A DNA stretch of 64,000 bases from Brevibacillus sp042683565 (GTDB lineage Bacteria; Bacillota; Bacilli; Brevibacillales; Brevibacillaceae). The DNA lies in NCBI RefSeq assembly GCF_042683565.1, contig NZ_JBHUJW010000004.1, positions 1 to 64,000 of the forward strand. Reading direction: 5' to 3'. The notes under the pieces are model-generated. The model saw nothing but the letters and a program-made list of their open reading frames with translations, searched no databases and was not told the DNA's origin. How positions within the stretch are numbered: position 1 is the first letter of the stretch; each line of letters starts with the position of its first letter. A program made the translations under genes and the position numbers. Of the stretch, positions 6,903 to 16,059 are shown one piece after another.

Positions 6903-7793
6903 TTACGGGACGAACAACTCGATATGGCCGGGCAAGGCTTCCACGACGCAGGGGAGCTGGCCGCCCAGTTCGCCGTCCAGGTTGAGCTGCACGGTCTCGC
7001 CTCCGGGGGAGGTCGCCTTGATGTAGTCGGCCTGGAAGTAAAGGATGTTCGGGTCCTTCAGGTGCTCGCCGCGCACGGCTTGCGTCGCCAGGCGGATGAA
7101 TTCGGCGATGTTCGTTTTTTTCACCACGATGACGTCCAGCTTGCCGTCCGATAGGTCCGCATCCGGCGCCAGCTTGTCGAAGCCGCCGACAGAGCGGCTG
7201 TTGGCGATGAGGAAGATCATGATCTCCTCGTCCAGCAGCACCTCTTTGCGCGACTCCAGGCGGACGCGGATCGGGTGGAGGGAGGGCAGCTTTTCCAGCC
7301 CCTTGACGTAATACGCCAGCTGGCCGATTATCGTCTTCAGCTTGCTCGGGACCTCGTAGGTGAGGTTGGTGAGCGAGCCGCCGCCTGCGATATTTATGAA
7401 ATAACGGTTGTTGATCCGCCCCAGGTCGATTTTCTTTTTCTTGCCTTTCGTAATAATCTCGCAGGCGCGGATGATCGATTTCGGAATGCCGACTGCCCGG
7501 GCGAGATCGTTGCTGGTGCCGCACGGAATGATTCCCAGGGAGGGGCGGGATTTTTGCTCCGCCATCCCGTTGACCACTTCATAGATCGTGCCGTCTCCGC
7601 CAGCGGCAATAATCAGGTCGTAGCCGCGCGTAACGGCACGCGCTGCCGCTTCCGTCGCATCTCCTTCTCCCCTGGTCGCATGGCATGATGTATCGTATCC
7701 GGCCGCCTCCATCAAGTCGAGGATATCCGGCAATCGCCGCCGCACGATCTCCCGGCCGGAGCTCGGATTATAGATTAATCTGGCTCGTTTCAA
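6903..7793 (-). CDS. dgkB: Diacylglycerol kinase DgkB
   Basis: Soluble lipid kinase that phosphorylates diacylglycerol to phosphatidic acid, returning diacylglycerol from lipoteichoic acid synthesis to phospholipid. The catalytic domain shows NPSSGRE, LIIAAGGDGTIYEVVNG and PCGTSNDLARA near the N-terminus, all typical of DAGK_cat proteins. TTG at 7793, 6 nt after AAGGGA, gives KRARLIYNPSSGRE as the N-terminus, nearly the same as B. subtilis DgkB (296 residues here). A GTG ten codons upstream (7823) lacks a good site. gatCAB, dgkB and rlmCD are adjacent in B. subtilis; here other genes separate gatB from dgkB. Confidence 0.93.
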   Translation of the reverse strand: MKRARLIYNPSSGREIVRRRLPDILDLMEAAGYDTSCHATRGEGDATEAAARAVTRGYDLIIAAGGDGTIYEVVNGMAEQKSRPSLGIIPCGTSNDLARAVGIPKSIIRACEIITKGKKKKIDLGRINNRYFINIAGGGSLTNLTYEVPSKLKTIIGQLAYYVKGLEKLPSLHPIRVRLESRKEVLLDEEIMIFLIANSRSVGGFDKLAPDADLSDGKLDVIVVKKTNIAEFIRLATQAVRGEHLKDPNILYFQADYIKATSPGGETVQLNLDGELGGQLPCVVEALPGHIELFVP

Positions 7794-7942
7794 GGCAGAT
7801 CCCTTCTTCCTTCCCTCGCTCACGGAATTTACGCTGTTCTCTACTCATCATATCCTGTATAGCCATTTTTGGGAATCGCTATGCGACGTTGGGCGTGGTA
7901 ATATAGAAAAAGATGCCATTGGAATGGATGGGGGGAACCATC

Positions 7943-8914
7943 GTGGAACAAATTATTGTAGGTGTAGATGTAGGCGGTACGGCGATCAAAATGGCTTTGA
8001 TCACACCGGACGGGAAGCTGGTGACCAAAGTACAGGAGCCTACTCCCGTCGCACAGGGAGAAGACGGTATTTTGCAAAAAGTGGCGCAATTGGCAGATGA
8101 GCTGCTCTGCAAGCACGGGTATGCCAAACAGCAGGCGCTCGGAATCGGCGTCGGGGTACCCGGTCCGATCGACTCCCGAAACGGAATCGTGCTGCAAGCC
8201 GTCAACTTGCATTGGCGGGAGCCCGTTCTACTCCGCGACAAACTGAAAGCGCTAACCGGCTTGCCTGTCGCTGTAGAGAACGACGCCAACATGGCCGCAC
8301 TGGGCGAAATGTGGCAAGGAGCTGGACAAGGCGCGGAAGATCTCGTGGTCATCACGCTCGGTACAGGTGTGGGCGGCGGCATCATCGTCCACGGCAACGT
8401 GGTGCACGGCATCAATGGCGTCGGAGGAGAAATCGGCCATATTACCATGACACCGGGCAGCGGATCGATTTGCAACTGCGGCAAAACCGGCTGCCTCGAG
8501 ACCTATACGTCGGCTACCGCGATCATCCGCGAAGGTATGCAGGCGGCCAAAAGCGGAGCGAGTCCCGCACTTGCCACAGTGCTTGCCGAGCACGGGGAGA
8601 TCAAGGCGAAGGACGTCTTCGATGCAGCCAAGGACGGCGACAGCGCTTCGCTGGCGATCGTCGACCAGGCGGCGCTCTATCTCGGTCTCGCGCTGTCCCA
8701 CCTGGCGATCATGTTGAATCCGGCCAAATTTGTCATCGGGGGCGGTGTCGCGGCGGCAGGCGAATTCCTCTTTTCCCGCGTGCGCGAGTCGTTCGCCCGC
8801 TTCGTCCCTTTCACCTACGTCGTGGAATCGACCGAAATCATCCCCGCTACGCTGGGCAATGACGCAGGCGTGTACGGCGCAGGCTGGCTGATCCACTCGC
8901 AACTGGACGAATAA
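7943..8914 (+). CDS. glcK: ROK-family glucokinase
   Basis: Cytoplasmic kinase expected to convert glucose to glucose 6-phosphate with ATP. The N-terminus VGVDVGGTAIKMALI is the phosphate-binding motif, followed by ENDANMAALGE, TLGTGVGGGII and the ROK zinc motif CNCGKTGCLETYTS. GTG at 7943 follows a run of six G at a good distance, giving 323 residues; an ATG ten codons upstream has no ribosome site. It is read alone on the plus strand, divergent from dgkB, and is followed by a strong hairpin. The substrate is inferred from similarity to GlcK; other ROK sugar kinases share these motifs. Confidence 0.88.
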   Translation: MEQIIVGVDVGGTAIKMALITPDGKLVTKVQEPTPVAQGEDGILQKVAQLADELLCKHGYAKQQALGIGVGVPGPIDSRNGIVLQAVNLHWREPVLLRDKLKALTGLPVAVENDANMAALGEMWQGAGQGAEDLVVITLGTGVGGGIIVHGNVVHGINGVGGEIGHITMTPGSGSICNCGKTGCLETYTSATAIIREGMQAAKSGASPALATVLAEHGEIKAKDVFDAAKDGDSASLAIVDQAALYLGLALSHLAIMLNPAKFVIGGGVAAAGEFLFSRVRESFARFVPFTYVVESTEIIPATLGNDAGVYGAGWLIHSQLDE

Positions 8915-8942
8915 AGCCGAAGTTTCATCAGATGCAACATGC

Positions 8943-9028
8943 AAAAGACGCTCTGGCATGAACAGCCCCTTTCGGATGTGAGAAACTTTTGACATCCGGG
9001 ATGCGCTTCACGCCCAAGAGCGTCTTTT
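8943..9028. terminator. Long nested hairpin between convergent genes
   Basis: AAAAGACGCTCT (8943-8954) pairs perfectly with AGAGCGTCTTTT (9017-9028), giving a 12-bp stem with a T run on both strands. The 62-nt loop contains a second stem, CGGATGT / ACATCCG. It lies between the convergent glcK and EamA genes, so it is likely a two-way terminator. The rest of 9029-9200 has no coding features. Confidence 0.6.
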
Positions 9029-9200
9029 CCTTGTGTGCGGGTTCGCCATCAGGAGTTGTCGGGCTGACTGCGTTCAGCGGAAACTTGTCCGATCGCGCCA
9101 AGCTCTCGCCTCGTTTCCTTTCCGGTTTGCCGTCAGGAGAAAGGGCTTTTGCCATCAAGTCGAAAGCACACTTGCCAGTAGAGTTGGGGCGAAACTGCCA

Positions 9201-10121
9201 TCAAGTCTGGGGCGCACTCGCCGTCTGCTTGCCCTCCGCAGCTTGCCCTGCCGCTTCTTCCTTGCCGGTGGCGATGAGGACAGCCCCGGCGAGTACTGCT
9301 GCCCCTCCCGCCAGTTGCAGCCATTGAAACGATTCGCCCAGGAGCAGCGCGGAAAAGGCGAAGGTCACGACCGGCTCCAGCGTGCTGAGGACGGATGCTT
9401 TTGTCGAGCCGATCAGTTGCAATCCCCGAAAGAACGTGCTGATGGCAACGACAGTGGAAAAGACGACGATGCCGCCAAGCGCCCACCAGCCCGACGGACC
9501 AAAGGACAGATCGAGCCCGCCGTCTTTTTGCGCGACCAAAAACGAGGACAGGCTCGCAAACAGCGAAATGTACGCAGACGTGACGTAAGGCGAGAGCCCC
9601 TTGACCACCCGGTTGCCCGTGACGATATAGACGGAGTAAAACAGGGCGGCGGCCAGCGCAAGCGCGACCCCAAACGGGTGGATTCCCCCAAACGACAATC
9701 CCAGCACCATCCCCAGCCCGGCGAGCGACAGGAGCATCGCTGCGATTGTTTTAATGCGCAGCGCCTCTTTCTCCACGAAGTAGCTCAAGATAGCGACGAA
9801 CACAGGAAACGTGTACAACAGCAGAGCCGCCAGCGAGGTCGGGATGTACTGAACGGCGGAAAAAAAGCAGAGGGACTGCAGCGTATACAGGACTCCCCCC
9901 AGCAGCACCATGCTTGCCAGCTGCTTTTTGGCAATGCGAAGCGGCTCCTTGCGCCAGATGAGCAACGCGAAAAACAGCACGGCTGCAAACAAAAAGCGCA
10001 GAAACAACAGCGTCGAGACAGAGACACCTGCCCCATAGGCGTACACGGCGAAGATCGACATGACACCGAAGCCGGCAGCAGACACAAAAACGTACAATAC
10101 GCCCAGGTACAGTGGATGCAT
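9201..10121 (-). CDS. EamA/DMT-family membrane transporter
   Basis: The 306-residue protein is almost entirely hydrophobic with about ten membrane helices in two EamA repeats (residues about 5-140 and 150-285). The second repeat ends TLEPVVTFAFSALLLGESF, the typical end of a DMT-superfamily exporter. Members export amino acids or other metabolites, but the substrate cannot be read from sequence. Alanine- and glutamine-rich residues form a short C-terminal tail. It is followed in the same direction by the glcK-side hairpin and preceded by natAB, from which it is probably separate. Confidence 0.85.
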   Translation of the reverse strand: MHPLYLGVLYVFVSAAGFGVMSIFAVYAYGAGVSVSTLLFLRFLFAAVLFFALLIWRKEPLRIAKKQLASMVLLGGVLYTLQSLCFFSAVQYIPTSLAALLLYTFPVFVAILSYFVEKEALRIKTIAAMLLSLAGLGMVLGLSFGGIHPFGVALALAAALFYSVYIVTGNRVVKGLSPYVTSAYISLFASLSSFLVAQKDGGLDLSFGPSGWWALGGIVVFSTVVAISTFFRGLQLIGSTKASVLSTLEPVVTFAFSALLLGESFQWLQLAGGAAVLAGAVLIATGKEEAAGQAAEGKQTASAPQT

Positions 10122-10156
10122 GAAAATTCACCAGCTTTCTTATCCTTACAGACTCG

Positions 10157-11338
10157 TTAGTTTTTAATGACGGCTCCTTCCCGGCGAAACAGCTTTGCCG
10201 TCAGGGCAATGATCGCCGCCACATAGAGCAGCATCGTGCCCAGCCCGATCAGCCCGTGCATCGGGTCGACCTTGCCGTAAAAGACTTCCTTGCACAGCGC
10301 CACACCGTTGAAGACAGGGAGCACGTAGTGATAGAGGGGAATGTCGACCGGATTGAGCGGCATCAGCATGTACGAAGGAACCATCGCCACAAAGATGATC
10401 CCGCTCATATACGTCTGTCCCTCCTTGAACGACTTGGCAATGGTGCTCAGACCCAGTTCCAGACCGGCGAACAGGGCGGAGAGGAGCAGAACGGTCAGCA
10501 CCAGCACGAGCGCAGTAGCAGGCGATAAAAAGCCCAGAGAAAATTCGGTCCCCTCCATATCCAGAGGCCCGATGCCAAGCACCAGCGACACCGAGACGAG
10601 CGAGGCCATGGCGCTCATCGTGCTCATCACCATCACGGTCAGCAGCTTGGCGGTCAAAATATGGTTGGCGGCGATCGGGGCGGTCATCAGCGACTCCAGT
10701 GTGCCCCTCTCCTTTTCCCCGGCGACGAGATCATTGGCTGCAGCGACACCGCCGGACGCCAGCGACACGACGAGCATCAACGGAATGATGCCTGCCAGCA
10801 TGCCGCCGGACAGCCTCTCCTCTGTCGCCATGTTCTGATAGGTCGACTTGATCGGCTGGATGGCGTTTTCCGACAGTCCGGCATGTCTAAGCCGCTCCGC
10901 TACGATCTGCTGGCTGTATGCTTTCACCGTCTGCTCGATCACGTCTCTCGCGTACACCGACTTCTGGTTCGTGGAATCGTAGGCGACGGTCAGCTCGGCC
11001 GAGCCGCCTGCCTGGATGCGATCATCGAAGGACGGAGGAATCGTGATAATGGCCCGCAGCTCTCCCGCCTGCAAGGACTGCTCGGGATGCTCCGTTTGCA
11101 CGATGCGGGCGCCGGGGATTTTTTCGAGGGCAGCGACCAGCCCGGATGTGCCGTGGACCGTGATCGGGATGTAGGCGCGGGCTTCCTTTTCGACGTTGCT
11201 GTAGGACATTCCGAGCAAAAAGAAAACGAACGGAATGATAACCAGTGGCACGAGAAACGTCCCCAGCAGCGTTTTGCGGTCGCGGAACAGGTCGAGCAGC
11301 TCCTTGCGAAACACGGTCCAGATGACCCGTCTGCCCAT
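10157..11338 (-). CDS. natB: ABC-2 type permease, NatB-like
   Basis: The 393-residue membrane protein starts MGRRVIWTVFRKELLDLFRD, has one N-terminal helix, a large extracellular domain (about 60-190), and five or six helices in the C-terminal half (FVFFLLG, LMLVVSLASGGVAAANDLVAGEKERGTLE). The last motif is a hallmark of ABC-2 permeases. NatAB of B. subtilis exports Na+. The start ATG overlaps the stop of the ATPase gene by one base (TGATG, 11338), so the pair is translated together. The permease family is firm; sodium as substrate is inference from the closest-looking family. Confidence 0.8.
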   Translation of the reverse strand: MGRRVIWTVFRKELLDLFRDRKTLLGTFLVPLVIIPFVFFLLGMSYSNVEKEARAYIPITVHGTSGLVAALEKIPGARIVQTEHPEQSLQAGELRAIITIPPSFDDRIQAGGSAELTVAYDSTNQKSVYARDVIEQTVKAYSQQIVAERLRHAGLSENAIQPIKSTYQNMATEERLSGGMLAGIIPLMLVVSLASGGVAAANDLVAGEKERGTLESLMTAPIAANHILTAKLLTVMVMSTMSAMASLVSVSLVLGIGPLDMEGTEFSLGFLSPATALVLVLTVLLLSALFAGLELGLSTIAKSFKEGQTYMSGIIFVAMVPSYMLMPLNPVDIPLYHYVLPVFNGVALCKEVFYGKVDPMHGLIGLGTMLLYVAAIIALTAKLFRREGAVIKN

Positions 11339-12066
11339 CACTTCTCGCTCCCTTCTACGACAGCCATGAAAATGTCGTCCAGGTCGCTGGTGCCGAACCG
11401 CTCGTGCAGGCTTTCCAGCGTCCCGGCATAGCGCAGCCGCCCTTTGTGGATCAAGGCGACCCGTTTGCACAGCTTGCTGATCTCGCCCATGTTGTGGCTG
11501 GAAAACAGGATCGTCTTGCCCTCCTCCTGCATGCGGCTGACCATCCGCCGAAAGATGTTGGCCGCCGTCACGTCCAGACCGGTCGACGGCTCATCGAGCA
11601 AGATGACATCGGGATCGTGGACGAGCGTGCGGGCAATCGCCACTTTTTGCTTCATCCCCCGGGAGAACGCACCGACCCGTCTGTCGATGAACTCTTCCAT
11701 ATCCAGCATTCGGCTCAAGCTGTCGATCCTCTCCTGCAGGCGGGCAGGGTCGAGACCGTACAGCGAGCCGAAGTAGGCGATGTTCTCCCGCGCCGTCAGC
11801 CGATTGTACAAGCCGACATCGCCCCCAAACAGGATGCCGATCCGCCGCCGCACTTCGGCCGGTTCGCGCCGCACCGAGTAGCCGCTGATCTCGATGTCTC
11901 CTTCGGTAGGCTGCAGGATCGTCGCCATCATCCGCATCGTCGTCGTTTTTCCTGCGCCGTTCTCCCCCAGAAGACCGTACACTTCTCCTGCCTCGACGCG
12001 AAAGGACAAATCATGCACCGCTGTAAATTGCCCGAATCGTTTTGCGACCTGTTTGACCTCGATCAA
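11338..12066 (-). CDS. natA: ABC transporter ATP-binding protein, NatA-like
   Basis: Cytoplasmic ATPase partner of the downstream permease. Walker A is GLLGENGAGKTTTMRM, the signature is AFSRGMKQKVAIARTL, and Walker B is VILLDEPSTGLD, followed by the switch His in LFSSHNM. TTG at 12066, 5 nt after GGGGGAG, gives the N-terminus LIEVKQVAKRFG and 242 residues, as usual for this class. GTG two codons upstream (12072) is an alternative, and the frame stays open far upstream without a ribosome site. It overlaps natB by one base. Confidence 0.85.
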   Translation of the reverse strand: MIEVKQVAKRFGQFTAVHDLSFRVEAGEVYGLLGENGAGKTTTMRMMATILQPTEGDIEISGYSVRREPAEVRRRIGILFGGDVGLYNRLTARENIAYFGSLYGLDPARLQERIDSLSRMLDMEEFIDRRVGAFSRGMKQKVAIARTLVHDPDVILLDEPSTGLDVTAANIFRRMVSRMQEEGKTILFSSHNMGEISKLCKRVALIHKGRLRYAGTLESLHERFGTSDLDDIFMAVVEGSEK

Positions 12067-12248
12067 CCGCACTCCCCCTCTCTGATGCATGCGGACACTT
12101 ACTGCCCCTGCGATTTTTGCCTGATGATCCAAAGCTTCGCCAGCCGCATCGATCGCCATGAAGACCATAAAGAAAGCATGCTGACCAACTCCAAATAATG
12201 GATGTCTTTAGCATGCCCCGTCTGTACGCGATCGCATGTGCCTGGCCG

Positions 12249-12608
12249 CTATGCTACCGTGTGGACGATCAATCCTGGATAGCGCTCCATATACGCTGCC
12301 AGCGAGAACCCTTCAAACAGAGCCAAAAACGTTTCCGTATCGTTAATGTAATGCCGTTTTTCCGGAGTATTCGGATATTTTTCCGCAAACAGCAGGGCAG
12401 CCAGATGATTTACCGGCACTTTTTCCGCCGCCTCATCGTAAATGCCGCGTTCTGCCAGGACCTTCGCAAAGTAGCGGACATAGGTCACCGTCAACGTCTT
12501 TTGCTGTCCGTTTTCTTCCCAGGTCACGATGGAGCGGTCAAACGTCTCGGCGGGAGAGCCCCCTTTGCTCGGCGGTACATTTTCACCTGTGATGGAAATC
12601 AGTTTCAT
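12249..12608 (-). CDS. Hypothetical protein, 119 aa
   Basis: No family recognised. The product begins MKLISITGENVPPSKGGSPA and has a charged middle rich in aromatic residues (VTYVRYFAKVLAERGIYDEA, RHYINDTETFLALFEGF). There are no membrane segments or signal peptide, so it is probably cytoplasmic. The ATG at 12608 lies 11 nt after AAGGAGG; an ATG nine codons upstream has no site. It is a lone minus-strand gene upstream of natAB, separated from natA by about 180 nt. Confidence 0.7.
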   Translation of the reverse strand: MKLISITGENVPPSKGGSPAETFDRSIVTWEENGQQKTLTVTYVRYFAKVLAERGIYDEAAEKVPVNHLAALLFAEKYPNTPEKRHYINDTETFLALFEGFSLAAYMERYPGLIVHTVA

Positions 12609-12756
12609 CTTCTGCTCTTCCTCCTTTGCAATCATTCATGTATGTTCATTATAGGGTAGAGTAGAATCGGTTACAAAATTTTTTCCCACTTTGTCAGAAA
12701 ACCTGCTTCCGTAAAGTCTATGTCTCAAGTCAGCAAACTAGCGAGGAGTTTTTTCG

Positions 12757-12898
12757 ATGGATAACATGGTCGTGAATCGATACGCCGAACAGGAGGATGG
12801 CATTGCCGATGAGATCCTGTGGAGCAGGCGAAGCAGGGCGACCGGGAGGCGTTCGGGGAACTCGTCAGGCGGCAGATCGCGCATACGATAAAAAGTAC
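12757..12898 (+). pseudogene. Remnant of an ECF sigma factor gene
   Basis: An ATG at 12757 with GAGGAG eight bases upstream opens MDNMVVNRYAEQEDGIADEIL. The neighbouring frame from 12819 then reads VEQAKQGDREAFGELVRRQ, which is the opening of region 2 of ECF sigma factors. The two parts join if one G is restored near 12819. After VRRQ the sequence no longer resembles a sigma factor and runs into a terminator. About 140 residues are missing, so this is the 5' stump of a deleted gene that has kept its translation signals. Confidence 0.5.
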
Positions 12899-12950
12899 GG
12901 GCTGTCTCCCTGCAGAAATCTTGCTTGGGAGGCAGCCCGCATGTTTTTTT
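12899..12950 (+). terminator. Terminator after the sigma-factor stump
   Basis: GGGCTGTCTCCC (12899-12910) pairs with GGGAGGCAGCCC (12927-12938), and a run of seven T follows at 12944-12950. It is a textbook intrinsic terminator for plus-strand transcription. It may be the original terminator of the deleted sigma-factor operon. Confidence 0.75.
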
Positions 12951-13058
12951 GAGGTGGTGCTTTGGCTATGGCGCGGCGCGGTCACTCCTCCGCAGCGGCT
13001 TCCAGCTCCAATAGCAATACCGCTGCATCTGCCCGCGTGAGGGAGTCTTGCCTGCCCC

Positions 13059-13097
13059 AAAAAAAAGCGCCCTCCCCTGCCTATCGGGGAGAACGCC
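13059..13097 (-). terminator. Terminator of gatCAB
   Basis: On the minus strand, after the gatB stop, GGCGTTCTCCCC and GGGGAGGGCGC form a stem followed by eight T. It closes the gatCAB operon. Confidence 0.75.
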
Positions 13098-13111
13098 TTT
13101 CATCCGGTTCC

Positions 13112-14548
13112 TTACATGTCTTTCAATACTTCCGCGATCAGCTTGTTGACCATCGGCGGGTTCGCCTTGCCTTTGGTTTGCTTCATGACCTGGCCGACGA
13201 AGAAGGCCGCTGCCTTTTCGTTTCCGGCTTTGTAGTCGGCCACTGCCTGCGGGTTGGAGTTGATGGCATCCACGACGATCTGACGCAGCGCGCCCTCGTC
13301 GCTGATTTGCACCAGTCCTTTTTCTTCCACGATCTTCTTCGGCTCTTTGCCGGTCTCGATCATTTCCTTGAAGACGGTCTTGGCAATCTTGGAGGAAATC
13401 GTGCCGTCCGCGATCAGCTTGATCATCTCGCCAAGTCCTTGCGGCGTCATTTTTACATCCGCAAAGGCCATGTCGTTGGCGTTCAGATGGGCCAAGAGGT
13501 CGACCATCAGCCAGTTGGCGACCGCCTTAGGCTCTGCCCCAGTCTTCACGGTCTCGTCGAAGAAATCGGCGGTTTCCTTGGACATCGTGAGGACGGCCGC
13601 ATCGTCTTTGGACAGACCGAATTCGTTCACGTAGCGGGCCTTGCGCGCATCCGGCAGCTCCGGAATCGTCGCGCGCACCGCTTCGATCCACTCCTCGGAA
13701 ATTTGCATGCGCACGAGGTCAGGGTCCGGGAAGTAACGATAGTCGTGCGCTTCTTCCTTGGAACGCATCGCGACCGTCTTTTTGTTGGCCTCGTCCCAAC
13801 GGCGTGTTTCCTGCACGATCGTGCCGCCGCTGGAGAGGACCTCCGTCTGGCGCTGCACTTCGTATTCGAGACCCATTTGCACGTTGCGGAAGGAGTTCAT
13901 GTTTTTCAGCTCGGTTTTGGTCCCAAATTCTTTCTGTCCGTACGGGCGGATGGATACGTTGGCGTCGCAGCGCAGCGAGCCTTGCTCCATGCGCACGTCA
14001 GATACCTCGGTGTACTGGATGATCGCTTTGAGCTTCTCCAGATAGGCGCGCGCCTCTTCCGGCGAGCGCAGGTCCGGCTCGGAGACGATCTCCACCAGCG
14101 GAACGCCTACGCGGTTGAAGTCTACCAGAGACTCGCCGCCGAAGTCGCTGTGCGTCAGTTTGCCCGCATCCTCCTCCAGATGCAGACGGGTGATGCCGAT
14201 GCGCTTGGTCTCGCCGTTGACCTCGATGTCGATCCAGCCGTTGTAGCCGATCGGCTGGTCGTACTGGGAGATTTGGTACGCTTTCGGCGAATCCGGGTAA
14301 AAGTAGTTTTTCCGGTCGAACTTGGTCTCGCGGGAAATTTCGCAGTTGAGCGCGAGCGCCGCTTTCATCGCGAACTCGACGGCCTGCTTGTTGGTCACAG
14401 GCAGTACGCCCGGATGGCCCAGGCAAATCGGGCATGTATGCGTATTCGGCTCCGCCCCGAACTCGGTTTTGCAGCCGCAGAAAATTTTACTGTTGGTGGA
14501 CAGCTCGGCGTGGACCTCCAGGCCGATGACCGTTTCGTACTTGCTCAT
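13112..14548 (-). CDS. gatB: Asp-tRNA(Asn)/Glu-tRNA(Gln) amidotransferase subunit B
   Basis: Subunit of the GatCAB complex that converts Glu-tRNA(Gln), and often Asp-tRNA(Asn), to the correct amide form in bacteria lacking GlnRS. The 478-residue protein starts YETVIGLEVHAELST and has the zinc-site cysteines FCGC and CPICLGHPG. The kinase-like core shows FDRKNYFYPDSPKAYQIS, and the YqeY-like C-terminal tail binds tRNA. Length and motifs are normal. It lies 4 nt after gatA and ends at a strong terminator. Confidence 0.97.
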   Translation of the reverse strand: MSKYETVIGLEVHAELSTNSKIFCGCKTEFGAEPNTHTCPICLGHPGVLPVTNKQAVEFAMKAALALNCEISRETKFDRKNYFYPDSPKAYQISQYDQPIGYNGWIDIEVNGETKRIGITRLHLEEDAGKLTHSDFGGESLVDFNRVGVPLVEIVSEPDLRSPEEARAYLEKLKAIIQYTEVSDVRMEQGSLRCDANVSIRPYGQKEFGTKTELKNMNSFRNVQMGLEYEVQRQTEVLSSGGTIVQETRRWDEANKKTVAMRSKEEAHDYRYFPDPDLVRMQISEEWIEAVRATIPELPDARKARYVNEFGLSKDDAAVLTMSKETADFFDETVKTGAEPKAVANWLMVDLLAHLNANDMAFADVKMTPQGLGEMIKLIADGTISSKIAKTVFKEMIETGKEPKKIVEEKGLVQISDEGALRQIVVDAINSNPQAVADYKAGNEKAAAFFVGQVMKQTKGKANPPMVNKLIAEVLKDM

Positions 14549-14552
14549 GCTC

Positions 14553-16025
14553 TTACCCCCTCACCCATTCCGGCTTGCGCTGGTGGTAGCCGACGGATTG
14601 CTCATAGGCGTGGGCCACGCGCAGGACCGTGGATTCGTCAAACGCTTTTCCGATGATCTGCAGACCGATCGGCAGACCTTTCCCGGAGAATCCGCACGGC
14701 ACGCTGATCGCAGGCAAGCCCGCCAGGTTGACCGGTACGGTGCAGATGTCTTCCAGGTACATTTTCACCGGATCGTCTACGTTCTCCCCGATCTTGAAAG
14801 CCGTAGACGGCGTGGTCGGATGGAGAATGACGTCAAAGTCGGCAAAGATGTTGTTGTAGTCCTGGATGATCAGGGTGCGCACTTGCTGCGCTTTTTTGTA
14901 GTACGCATCGTAGTAGCCGGACGACAGCGCGTAGGTACCGAGCATGATGCGGCGTTTGACCTCTGGCCCGAAGCCTTGGCTGCGGGACTCTTTGTACAGT
15001 TCGATCAGATTGGACGCGTTGTCGGCACGCACGCCGTAGCGCACGCCGTCAAAGCGCGCCAGGTTGGAGGATGCCTCCGAGGAAGACAGCAAGTAGTAGG
15101 CAGGCACGGCATACTCGGTATGCGGCATGGATACCTCGCTCCAGGTCGCCCCCATGCTCTCCAGCTGTTTGAGCGCAGCCAGCACGGCTTCGCGCACCTC
15201 GGGATCGATGCCTTCCCCGATCAGTTCTTTCGGCACGCCGATGCGCAGCCCTTTGACATCTCCCGTCAGCGCAGACAGGAAATCAGGCACTTCGACATTG
15301 GCGGAAGTCGAGTCGTACGGATCATGTCCAGCGATCGCCTGCAGCACGTAGGCTGCGTCCTCGACGTTTTTCGTTACAGGGCCGATCTGGTCAAGGGACG
15401 ATGCGAACGCCACCAGACCAAAACGGGAGACACGGCCGTATGTCGGCTTCAACCCTACCACGCCGCAAAAAGCAGCAGGCTGGCGGATGGAGCCGCCGGT
15501 GTCGGAACCAAGGGTAAAGTAAAAATGACGCGCAGCCATCGCTGCCGCCGAACCGCCGCTGGAGCCGCCCGGCACGTACTCGGTGTTCCACGGGTTTTTC
15601 GTCGGGTAGAATCCCGAGTTTTCGTTGGAGCCGCCCATGGCAAACTCGTCCATGTTCAGCTTGGCGACGATGACCGCATCGGCCTCCTTCACCTTTTTGG
15701 AGACGGTCCCGTCATGCACAGGATCGAAGTTGGCCAAAAATTTGCTGGCGCAGGTGGTGCGCACGTCTTTCGTGATGAGGTTGTCCTTTAGTCCAGCGGG
15801 CAGACCGTACAAAAGGCCAAGCTCCTCGCCGCCTTTTGCCAGACGCTCGTCCAGCTGGCGGGCATGGGCAAGAGCGCCTTCCTCGTCTACGTGCAGAACG
15901 GACTTGATTTCGTTGTCGTGCTCCTTGATGCTGGCGATGGAAGCCTGCACCAGATCGGTCACGGACAATTCCTTTGCGCGCAGAGCGCTATGTATTTCTG
16001 ACAATCGCTTGTCAAACAGCGACAC
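14553..16025 (-). CDS. gatA: Asp-tRNA(Asn)/Glu-tRNA(Gln) amidotransferase subunit A
   Basis: Amidase subunit that frees ammonia from glutamine for the GatB reaction. The amidase signature is clear: Lys of LKDNLITKDV, GGSSGGSAAAMAARH, and the catalytic Ser loop LGSDTGGSIRQPAAFCG, which gives the Ser-cisSer-Lys triad. It has 490 residues. GTG at 16025 lies after GGGAGG. gatC, gatA and gatB are read together on the minus strand. Confidence 0.97.
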   Translation of the reverse strand: MSLFDKRLSEIHSALRAKELSVTDLVQASIASIKEHDNEIKSVLHVDEEGALAHARQLDERLAKGGEELGLLYGLPAGLKDNLITKDVRTTCASKFLANFDPVHDGTVSKKVKEADAVIVAKLNMDEFAMGGSNENSGFYPTKNPWNTEYVPGGSSGGSAAAMAARHFYFTLGSDTGGSIRQPAAFCGVVGLKPTYGRVSRFGLVAFASSLDQIGPVTKNVEDAAYVLQAIAGHDPYDSTSANVEVPDFLSALTGDVKGLRIGVPKELIGEGIDPEVREAVLAALKQLESMGATWSEVSMPHTEYAVPAYYLLSSSEASSNLARFDGVRYGVRADNASNLIELYKESRSQGFGPEVKRRIMLGTYALSSGYYDAYYKKAQQVRTLIIQDYNNIFADFDVILHPTTPSTAFKIGENVDDPVKMYLEDICTVPVNLAGLPAISVPCGFSGKGLPIGLQIIGKAFDESTVLRVAHAYEQSVGYHQRKPEWVRG

Positions 16026-16059
16026 AGCGGGTTCCTCCCTTCACTTCTCCTGGGGTCGT

